DNA of 11,485 nt, from NCBI GenBank assembly GCA_036337945.1, contig JAYZDF010000042.1, positions 1 through 11,485 on the forward strand. Direction: 5' to 3'. The translations under genes were made by a program, and so were the position numbers. The notes below the pieces were generated by a model that searched no databases, was not told the DNA's origin, and saw only the letters and a program-made list of their open reading frames with translations. Positions 1-6,234 of this stretch are shown one piece after another. This DNA comes from JAYZDF01 sp036337945. Lineage in GTDB: Bacteria; Myxococcota; Kuafuiibacteriia; Kuafuiibacteriales; Kuafuiibacteriaceae. The number at the start of each line of letters is the position of its first letter. The first letter of the stretch is position 1.

Positions 1-107
1 CTTTGTAAAATTATAGCGTTTCGATATTCCCATAATCTGGCAGGAGCTAGCTCAGCGCTCACCTCTCTCCAGCTAAGAAAATCGACTAATTGATTGGCCT
101 TCCACAT
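1..107 (-). CDS. Possible 5' end of a leftward gene cut by the window edge
   Basis: A leftward frame opens with ATG at 107-105 and stays open to base 1, giving about 35 codons. It begins MWKANQLVDFLSWREVSAEL and continues with an Ala/Leu/Trp-containing stretch that looks more like protein than the competing rightward frame (bases 1-93, ending in TGA at 91). No Shine-Dalgarno sequence precedes the ATG, and a TTG lies 12 bases upstream in frame. I recognise no family. If real, the gene is divergent from the S51 lipoprotein gene and shares its upstream region. The evidence is only an open frame and its composition, so chance is a serious alternative. Confidence 0.18.
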   Translation of the reverse strand, partial: MWKANQLVDFLSWREVSAELAPARLWEYRNAIILQ

Positions 108-134
108 AAGAAAACCCAAAAGGGCTCATTCGTA

Positions 135-146
135 TTAGGGCCCTAA
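135..146. promoter_or_regulatory. Perfect 12-bp palindrome TTAGGGCCCTAA upstream of the S51 gene
   Basis: TTAGGG is followed directly by its reverse complement CCCTAA. Two further copies of the half-motif lie close by (AGGGC at 121-125 and GCCCT at 148-152), so several alternative pairings are possible. It lies about 140 bases before the S51 start codon, in a stretch with no confident gene. It could be an operator for a dimeric regulator or a chance palindrome. The rest of 108-286 shows nothing I can name. Confidence 0.2.
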
Positions 147-286
147 CGCCCTCTCGTCAATGGCCTTCGAGATCACAAGTGAATAATCACTCAACAGTCG
201 AGAAATCGTGAGAGTCCAAGAAGCCGGCTTTGACAAGCGTCAGGACGATAACACACGAGAGCTAATACAGTTCCTACCACTCATCG

Positions 287-1378
287 ATGAAAGCGGCCAA
301 GATACACATATTCGGGCTTTTGGCTTTGTTCGGATGCTCAGAGCATTCAATACAATCGCCCTCCACAACCGATAGTGGAATTCGAAGCGGCTCTGACACC
401 GGGCAAATTTTTTTCGATGCTGGTCGCTCCTCGGAAGATTCGGGCTTTCATGATGCAGATGCAGGCCTCGCAACTGCACCAGCAACCCTTGTGCATTATG
501 TGACCGGTTCAAAAATAGATGCTTTCGTCTCACCATCTGGGCCTGCATTAGTCTTGATGGGCGGTAGCCGGGAAGTCGACGCCGCGTTCGAATGGTGGGC
601 ACCGCGAATCAATGGTGGTGATGTGGTGATCCTAAGAACCTCCGGTTCGGATGGCTATAATAATTATTTATATTCAGAAATTGGCGGCCCAGATTCCGTG
701 GAAACGATGCTTGTGACATCTCGCGCTCTTGCCGACCATGCCTACGTCGCGCCGCAAATCCGAAACGCCGAAGGTATCTTTCTCGCAGGCGGCGACCAAT
801 CGACGTATCTGAGCAACTGGAAGCATACCGAAGTAGAAAACGCCCTGCACTACGCGTGGCAACGTGGTGCTGTGATAGGAGGAACAAGCGCTGGGCTCGC
901 TGTCCTGGGGGAATTTGTATTCGCTGCACACAACGGTAGCATAGACTCTGACACTGCCATGACTGAACCTTTTCATCCCCGTATGTCACTCGAAAATGAT
1001 TTCCTCGAATTGTCGTACTTAGAGAACATCCTCACAGACAGTCACTTTGGGCAGCGCAGTCGGCTCGGACGATTGGTAGCTTTTATGGCCCGGTGTCACA
1101 CGGACTTGACAGAATCGATGTCTACAGGCTTAGGCATCGACGAACGAACTGCTCTAATCATCGACAACCAGGGTCAAGGCACGGTGATGGGTAGCGGTCA
1201 TGTTTACGTCGTAAAGAGCCTGTCGCCACCAGAGGTTTGTGAGAGCGGCAAGACGCTTACCCATACCTCGCTGGAGTATTGGAAACTTACCGAAGGTGAT
1301 GCGATACAATTCCCTGGTGCAACGGTTTCGGAGCCCTCGAAGCCCTTATCGGTCACATACGGTAAACTGAACTTGTAA
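287..1378 (+). CDS. S51 family (cyanophycinase-like) peptidase, predicted lipoprotein
   Basis: The 363-residue product belongs to the S51 / cyanophycinase-like serine peptidase group, related to class I glutamine amidotransferase folds. Residues 1-17 are a lipoprotein signal: Lys-containing n-region, hydrophobic stretch, and lipobox LFGC with the lipidated residue at Cys17. Residues 18-60 are an Asp/Ser/Gly-rich linker. The catalytic domain covers about 65-345. GGTSAG carries the nucleophile Ser201; the DSHF motif gives His253, followed by the family's R-x-R-x-GRL pattern; GIDE (Glu286) is the likely third residue of the triad. These agree with the Ser/His/Glu triad known for cyanobacterial CphB. 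The protein is longer than CphB because of the signal, the linker and a C-terminal tail. Start: no Shine-Dalgarno is visible, but the lipoprotein signal fixes the ATG. It should sit outside the cytoplasm, anchored by lipid, cutting cyanophycin or another beta-Asp/Arg-type peptide. The substrate is uncertain because many S51 relatives do not act on cyanophycin. The gene converges with the GH13 gene 30 bases downstream, with no terminator in between. Confidence 0.88.
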   Translation: MKAAKIHIFGLLALFGCSEHSIQSPSTTDSGIRSGSDTGQIFFDAGRSSEDSGFHDADAGLATAPATLVHYVTGSKIDAFVSPSGPALVLMGGSREVDAAFEWWAPRINGGDVVILRTSGSDGYNNYLYSEIGGPDSVETMLVTSRALADHAYVAPQIRNAEGIFLAGGDQSTYLSNWKHTEVENALHYAWQRGAVIGGTSAGLAVLGEFVFAAHNGSIDSDTAMTEPFHPRMSLENDFLELSYLENILTDSHFGQRSRLGRLVAFMARCHTDLTESMSTGLGIDERTALIIDNQGQGTVMGSGHVYVVKSLSPPEVCESGKTLTHTSLEYWKLTEGDAIQFPGATVSEPSKPLSVTYGKLNL

Positions 1379-1408
1379 CCCTACTTCGCTGAGCAATATC
1401 GAACCAGG

Positions 1409-4012
1409 CTATGCGAGATCACGAACGAACACGACCGCTTCCGCGTTTTGCAACGTCACGGGTTGGTCTGCTTCAGCCTCAGGAGACAGCGCAGGAGAGC
1501 CAAGAGCCAAGCGCCAGCCTTCCTTCTCTAGTCCTTGAATACCTAGTTCCGAGGGTGTGAGCGTAACGTCTACCCCCTGCATATTACCAACGAACAGTAC
1601 TTGTTCTTTTTGGTCGGGGGACGTTCGAAGCCCATAAAAAACGGCTGCGCCATCCGAAGGCTCACGAATCTGAAAGACATCTTTGCCTGTCAAATTGTTC
1701 GCTAACCAAGGGTGAGCTTTTCGGAATTCTCGTGCAGTTTTTGCAAATCTAGTATTCTTGGAATCAAGGTTCTCAGTATGCGCATCTACATTCACGTAGT
1801 CGTGCAAGTCATCCATATATGCGCGCGCTAGCTTTTTGAGTGTATCAACCGTGAGCGGCATTAATTGCTCGGGCGTATCAAACGCCGCCATTCCCCTCAC
1901 CGTTCGTTCTAGATTATCACCGGTCGCGGTATTGACCTGTTCCAAACCACGCCAGAACTCTTTGAGCTGCACATAGTCGTTGAAACCCAACGTTTTCATA
2001 CGCGGGAAATTCTGAGGCTGAACAAAGGACTCTTCATCGACTCGCCATTCCAGGAATCGTGATTCTTCGGAGGCAACTTTCACACCGTATCGATCATCAG
2101 TGTTGCGTACAAACGCCCATGGAGCACGGGCATTTGCCTGTAAGAATTCCATCGGAACTCCGGGCATAAAAGCGTGCGTCCAAAGTGTCGCCGCTTCATG
2201 ATCGTATGCGTGAGCGATCGTATCTTTGAGATTCGAACCAAGTCTCGGGTCGACGCTTTCTTCAGTCTTGATTTGCGCACCTCGACGCAAAGTATCGTGG
2301 TTGGCTGCGCCAGTAATCCATCGCTCACCAAACTGCGCGACCTCTTTTGCCCGCCATCCTTTATTGAGCCAAAACGGCACCACCATTGGAGTATTGTGGG
2401 CAAAGGTCAGCGGCCCCCACTGAAAAGCATGAGGTTGTTGCTCAGTGACTTCGCGATAAGTAGACTTTTGTTCCCAGTCAGCATCTGGCCAAGGCCTTCC
2501 GTCTTCAAATATCATCCAAGGCAGATATTTATTCCCATCCACTTCTTGGACAACGGCACTCATTTCCTTGAGATAATCATCATCGTATTTCAAGCTTTGC
2601 GCTTTTTCATCCCAGTATTTGAAATCTTGCGCACCATCTACCCGAACGCCGTCGACGCCGAAATTAGATTTGCGCCGCTGCATTTCGAGCATTTGGGCAC
2701 GCACCGTGGGGTCTCGATAATTAACCGTCTTCCCGTACATGCCCTGCCCCGCGATGAAGCGGTCCTCTACGAGACCTACCGCCTGATTGTCGATGTGGCC
2801 ATAAACCACATCCAGCACGACCTTTATGGGACCCGTTGGAAAATTGTGTAGCGTTTCGATAAACTCCACAAACTCATCCGGGCGTTTCGTCTCAAGCAGA
2901 GTCGGTGCGACGGCAGGAGTACCCGCCATGACATTGTCGTAGCCCCAGTTGGTAATGTCAGGGCGCTTCATACCGACTTGAACAAGCCCTTCACGGTCGG
3001 ATTCTCGGTTGAAGAAACCTGCGGTTTCGCCTTCATGCTCGATCGTTGGTTCAATCGGTAGCAACTGTACACTGTCATAACCCGCAAGAATTTCGTCAGC
3101 CGGAGTGAGCTTTTCTCCGCATTCGATTTTACGGGCGAGCTCTTTGAACCGAGCAGTCAAGCCGGCAATGCTTCCTCTTTCGGTCGCTGTTTTCGTATGA
3201 ACTTGAAGAATATTGGTTGGGGCGTCTTGGCGTCGCGGTGCCGTATTTGCGTCACTCTCACCGATGGTTTTGAAATGCTCAAGATCTCGCCGTGATGCCT
3301 GCATCTTCGCCGTGTCGTAGAGTTCCGCGGGCGCAAAGGCTCCAAAAGGCAAAGACGCTGCAAAATGATCGTGGTGCGTCTTGAGTTCGCCGGATTTGGG
3401 GTCTCGATAACGAACTTGATAGAAATGACCCAATTGATTCTTCGAGCCTCCCCTTACCCCATCGACTGCTGCCCAAAGGTATTCGCCATCCTTAGACAAT
3501 GGGACACGTTTAACGTGCCACTGGGCATTGATAGGTGGCTGTTGAATGTCTATCTCCCCGACGGGTGTAAGAATCTCCAGGTAAGCTTCCTGTGAACCAA
3601 GTCTGTCCATGGCGGGGACCCAAAAACCAAATTCGGCCGAATGAGAACCGGTGACCTTGGCGCCGAGTTTTGTTGCGAGTACTTTCGCGAGTGCGAAATC
3701 ATCTAGTTCAGTAGCTCGTGCTTCAGTCGCCCACTGAACTAGCCGGTTTGTTCTTGACCGATTCACCGAGTAGTTCGGCCCGTCAATCGCGCCGCTACGA
3801 AGTGCCAGCACGCTTCCAGAGGCAGAGTTCGGAATTGAGGAAGAATTCAAGGGGTTGTCGGGTTTCGAAATGTTTGCTTGAACAGTGAATGAGTCGGGTT
3901 CGGCTGTTCTGCTATTAGATGCAGCCGCCTGGCCCGTGGTCGTCTCTGACTTATTCTCGGCGAAGGTCCTTCGCCCCCACTGGACCTGATGACTCGTACG
4001 CTCAATCGGCAT
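1409..4012 (-). CDS. GH13 glycoside hydrolase, glucosylglycerol hydrolase (GghA)-like
   Basis: This is an alpha-amylase superfamily (GH13) enzyme of 867 residues from the ATG at 4012. Residues 1-80 are low-complexity (Ser/Thr/Asn/Pro-rich), with no signal peptide or membrane segment. Conserved sequence begins near 87; a beta-rich N-terminal domain spans about 115-215. The four GH13 regions are intact: region I DVVYGH (ends His406), region II GVRVDGAQD (nucleophile Asp459), region III IFEDGRPW (acid/base Glu503), region IV ANHDT (His572, Asp573). A beta domain closes the C-terminus. The EDGRPWPDADWE stretch, the TLHNFPTGPIKVV segment and the ITGAANHDTLRRG block resemble, from memory, the cyanobacterial glucosylglycerol hydrolase GghA (Synechocystis slr1670 type), which splits the osmolyte 2-O-alpha-glucosylglycerol into glucose and glycerol. 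Another small alpha-glucoside or sucrose-phosphorylase-like substrate is possible. No glucosylglycerol synthesis genes are present here. Divergent from the 4284 gene; convergent with the S51 gene. GH13 membership is nearly certain (0.97); the specific activity about 0.6. Confidence 0.9.
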   Translation of the reverse strand: MPIERTSHQVQWGRRTFAENKSETTTGQAAASNSRTAEPDSFTVQANISKPDNPLNSSSIPNSASGSVLALRSGAIDGPNYSVNRSRTNRLVQWATEARATELDDFALAKVLATKLGAKVTGSHSAEFGFWVPAMDRLGSQEAYLEILTPVGEIDIQQPPINAQWHVKRVPLSKDGEYLWAAVDGVRGGSKNQLGHFYQVRYRDPKSGELKTHHDHFAASLPFGAFAPAELYDTAKMQASRRDLEHFKTIGESDANTAPRRQDAPTNILQVHTKTATERGSIAGLTARFKELARKIECGEKLTPADEILAGYDSVQLLPIEPTIEHEGETAGFFNRESDREGLVQVGMKRPDITNWGYDNVMAGTPAVAPTLLETKRPDEFVEFIETLHNFPTGPIKVVLDVVYGHIDNQAVGLVEDRFIAGQGMYGKTVNYRDPTVRAQMLEMQRRKSNFGVDGVRVDGAQDFKYWDEKAQSLKYDDDYLKEMSAVVQEVDGNKYLPWMIFEDGRPWPDADWEQKSTYREVTEQQPHAFQWGPLTFAHNTPMVVPFWLNKGWRAKEVAQFGERWITGAANHDTLRRGAQIKTEESVDPRLGSNLKDTIAHAYDHEAATLWTHAFMPGVPMEFLQANARAPWAFVRNTDDRYGVKVASEESRFLEWRVDEESFVQPQNFPRMKTLGFNDYVQLKEFWRGLEQVNTATGDNLERTVRGMAAFDTPEQLMPLTVDTLKKLARAYMDDLHDYVNVDAHTENLDSKNTRFAKTAREFRKAHPWLANNLTGKDVFQIREPSDGAAVFYGLRTSPDQKEQVLFVGNMQGVDVTLTPSELGIQGLEKEGWRLALGSPALSPEAEADQPVTLQNAEAVVFVRDLA

Positions 4013-4020
4013 CAATTGGT

Positions 4021-4026
4021 TTCCTC
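4021..4026 (-). promoter_or_regulatory. Ribosome binding site GAGGAA of the GH13 gene
   Basis: On the leftward strand GAGGAA lies 8 bases before ATG 4012 and 5 bases before a TTG at 4015. Spacing allows either, but the ATG is the normal choice, so I set the start at 4012; the two differ by one residue. It is the clearest Shine-Dalgarno sequence in the window. Confidence 0.6.
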
Positions 4027-4189
4027 ATTCCAAACGAGCGAAAACAACCTGTATCTCGCACCAGAGGCGAGGTAATACTCATACTCACATCTCAACACAT
4101 GCATTCTCGTCACATTGGGCAAGAGGTTGCGGAGTTTCTTCGTAAAAGCCCTATTATTTTTATTGGTGAACCTACTGAATGGCTAAAGG

Positions 4190-4210
4190 GTGATCTAGGT
4201 CACAAACCTA
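4190..4210. promoter_or_regulatory. Overlapping imperfect and perfect dyads in the divergent spacer
   Basis: GTGATCTAGGTCAC (4190-4203) is a near-perfect palindrome with one mismatched pair. It overlaps TAGGT-CACAA-ACCTA (4196-4210), a perfect 5-bp inverted repeat with a 5-base spacer. Both lie between the divergently read GH13 and 4284 genes, where a shared operator would be expected. No regulator gene is nearby to assign it to. A -10-like TATTAT at 4152-4157 has no convincing -35, so I make no firm promoter call. Confidence 0.28.
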
Positions 4211-4228
4211 AGTCATCACAGACACTTG

Positions 4229-4242
4229 CGTCGATTTCGACG
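4229..4242. promoter_or_regulatory. Perfect inverted repeat CGTCGA-TT-TCGACG upstream of the 4284 gene
   Basis: Two perfect 6-bp arms are separated by TT, ending 41 bases before the ATG at 4284 and about 215 bases before the GH13 start. The 2-base spacer is too tight for a stable RNA hairpin but suits a dimeric DNA-binding protein. It is a candidate operator for the rightward gene or for both divergent genes. Confidence 0.33.
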
Positions 4243-4283
4243 AAACATCAGCTGCCAACATACCGATACCCAAGACGAGAGAG

Positions 4284-6065
4284 ATGCCGAATCCAACCCC
4301 AATATCATCCACAAATCGAGTAAACCACGCAGTTGCGGCAAGCGGACAGCCTCCGACTGCAGGAGCTAATCATAACGCTGCCCCTGCGTCTGGAGACGGT
4401 TTTTCTCGCGCAAGGCCTGCGCATAGCTCAAGCACCTCAGGCTTGCCTTCTGCAGGCCGCGTGTCGACATCGCCTCAAACAACTCGGTTCGGCGTCAACC
4501 TCTTCGGGACCTGGGTGAAACGCTCGCTCGCAACTCCAGAAGCGCAAGCGGAGTACCAGTCCTTGAGTCCGGCGCAAAAATCAGACTTGCGAGTTGCCGC
4601 ACGAAACATGTTGAAGAGCCCGACGAGAAAAAAATCACAAGTGGGTAACGCAGCATGGTTGTGGACCAAGGATGTCATTGCTTCACACGAAAAAGACTCA
4701 AGCGCGGCAGCGGCGCTGGTCAAAGACATTGTCCGTTTTACCGAAAATGAAAAAAACCCAAACCTGAGACGGCAAATGAGCATTTGTCTCATACAGGCGG
4801 GCATTGCGTCGAAGAAACTCAAAGAGGAAATCCTTCCCAGCGCCCCTCCCTACCAAACAATATTCAAGGGGAATTCTTCATCGCGCCCCATCGAAATCAC
4901 CATTTTCGGTGACGACGAAATCATCCACTCGTCAAAGTACCGACAAACCTTTGAGGCCGCAGGTGCGAAAGTCCGAACCAAACGTGGCGGTCTGGAAATC
5001 GATTTTCAGCCTTCATCACCGAGCGGGACGAAGTTTCGAATCAACGTACTGGATTCCTTTCACACATCGTATCGCGATGTTCACGCGTTCCGGGCGATGA
5101 GACAGAACACGGCACCTATCCAAGGCTATAATTTTCACTCTCAATACGGAACTGCGCTAGACCCCTCCATCCAAGAAACCAGAGGCAATAAAGAGCTTGA
5201 GAAGCTGTACATTATGGCTGCTTGTAAGAGCAAAGTTTTCGCGGACCGAGTCCAAAAGCTTTTCCCGAAAACGCAATTCATTTGGACGCACAATTCTGAA
5301 CTGGTCTCAGACACACCCAAAATGTTGATCGCCCTTCTCGGTGGTCTCGCGAATCGGGAAAGCTGGGAAGGTATTAGAGGCCGGATTCAGTCTTCTGATA
5401 TCTATCGAAAAAAGAGTTATGTCTTTCCGGATGATATTCGAAAACTCAGCTATGTAGACTCCGACCATGATGGAATCGCAGACCATGTTGACCAGCTTCT
5501 CTCTCCCACATTGAAGAAGCTTCCCTCGGAAGAAACGCTTAGCCCTCGAATACAAGATGCACATCCTAGGACTCTGGAAGGTATCAAAGCTCATCATGCA
5601 GTACAGCTTGCAAAGGGGCTACTTGGATATATTGGATTTACAGCAACCATCGAAGACAAATTTGAAGGTCACGGCTGGACAACTTGCGATGTAAACGGCC
5701 CCCTGGCCACGTTTAGCCCTGGAGCAAAACCGGACACCTTCAAAGTTTCTATTAATTCAGCGTACAGTCATGTCTCAGAACAAGCGCTAGCGATTGCACT
5801 GTCCCAAGAAATCTTCAACTTCGTTGGCCAGCAAAACCATGTTGGAATGCGTTGGCTCTCAGACCGGCAAAAACAGGTTGCTGCCTTCGCTGCTGGCGTT
5901 CAATTGATGAACGCCTGGGATCGAAAAGACCTATTCTCAGCTTATGCCTCGCAATATCCACTGCCCCAAAACCTGGGACATCACGCCATTACGCAAATTC
6001 TTCGAAAATATGATGGTGTCAGCGGGCCTGCCGTCAAAAAGCTAGATAAGCTTTTCGACAGCTGA
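4284..6065 (+). CDS. Uncharacterised protein with putative caspase-fold Cys/His domain
   Basis: The 593-residue product is not a family I can name. Residues 1-67 are low-complexity (Ser/Ala/Pro/Thr), without signal peptide; 75-190 look helical. From about 195 to 375 the order of elements resembles a caspase/clan CD fold: strand ITIFGDD (about 206-212), helix, a later strand ending YNFHSQYG with His285, then strand LYIMAACKS with Cys314, a helix, strand TQFIWTHNS, and a helix containing LLGGLANRESWEGI. The H-x-x-(Y)G and AAC-K-S signatures 29 residues apart fit a His/Cys dyad; peptidase activity is inference. Residues 392-403, DSDHDGIADHVD, form a thrombospondin-3/EF-hand-like calcium loop. 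The C-terminal 430-593 is a mixed domain with a long helical stretch and no HExxH. Start: ATG 4284 is the only usual start codon after the in-frame TAA at 4209; GAGAGAG abuts it, too close for a normal Shine-Dalgarno. It is divergent from the GH13 gene and 169 bases upstream of the kinase. Confidence is high for the gene, about 0.45 for the fold. Confidence 0.85.
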   Translation: MPNPTPISSTNRVNHAVAASGQPPTAGANHNAAPASGDGFSRARPAHSSSTSGLPSAGRVSTSPQTTRFGVNLFGTWVKRSLATPEAQAEYQSLSPAQKSDLRVAARNMLKSPTRKKSQVGNAAWLWTKDVIASHEKDSSAAAALVKDIVRFTENEKNPNLRRQMSICLIQAGIASKKLKEEILPSAPPYQTIFKGNSSSRPIEITIFGDDEIIHSSKYRQTFEAAGAKVRTKRGGLEIDFQPSSPSGTKFRINVLDSFHTSYRDVHAFRAMRQNTAPIQGYNFHSQYGTALDPSIQETRGNKELEKLYIMAACKSKVFADRVQKLFPKTQFIWTHNSELVSDTPKMLIALLGGLANRESWEGIRGRIQSSDIYRKKSYVFPDDIRKLSYVDSDHDGIADHVDQLLSPTLKKLPSEETLSPRIQDAHPRTLEGIKAHHAVQLAKGLLGYIGFTATIEDKFEGHGWTTCDVNGPLATFSPGAKPDTFKVSINSAYSHVSEQALAIALSQEIFNFVGQQNHVGMRWLSDRQKQVAAFAAGVQLMNAWDRKDLFSAYASQYPLPQNLGHHAITQILRKYDGVSGPAVKKLDKLFDS

Positions 6066-6144
6066 TCGTTTGTACTTGTTCTTTCTTGCTCACCAAAAGT
6101 CTTCCCAGAAAAATCCATGGGGAACCCTCATTTCGGGCCGCTGG

Positions 6145-6167
6145 GGCGCACAAAACGTATGTGCGCC
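6145..6167. terminator. Perfect 8-bp GC-rich hairpin between the 4284 gene and the kinase
   Basis: GGCGCACA (6145-6152) pairs perfectly with TGTGCGCC (6160-6167) across a 7-base loop. Only GTGTTTAC follows, so the U-tract is poor for an intrinsic terminator. The hairpin lies 80 bases after the stop of the upstream gene and 67 bases before the favoured kinase start (22 before the upstream ATG). It may end transcription of the upstream gene, act as an attenuator or operator for the kinase, or stabilise an mRNA end. The remainder of 6066-6234 holds nothing else I can support. Confidence 0.4.
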
Positions 6168-6234
6168 GTGTTTACAGCATAATCGGTGAATGTTACTCAT
6201 TCTCAAGGGCCACTCGACTGGCTTTGAGTTCGAA

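Noticed and set aside
45..55. AGCTAGCTCAG, resembling a tRNA D-stem/A-box
   Set aside because: No GGTTCGAATC-type T-loop box or matching acceptor stem occurs at tRNA distance; the similarity is short and likely chance.
230..235. Consensus -35 TTGACA upstream of the S51 gene
   Set aside because: No -10-like hexamer lies 16-18 bases downstream (the bases there read about ACACGA), so I do not call a promoter.
2174..2851. Long rightward open frame (225 codons) opposite the GH13 gene
   Set aside because: It lies antisense to GH13 catalytic regions I-IV, which are fully conserved on the other strand; its product has no recognisable motif.
3919..4323. Rightward open frame across the divergent spacer
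   Set aside because: It overlaps the GH13 N-terminus antisense and the start of the 4284 gene in another frame, and its product looks like random translation.
4751..4757. A AAA AAC slippery heptamer in the correct frame of the 4284 gene
   Set aside because: A -1 shift gives only about 50 codons before a stop and no domain; the zero frame continues with a consistent protein, so this is a Lys/Asn codon coincidence.
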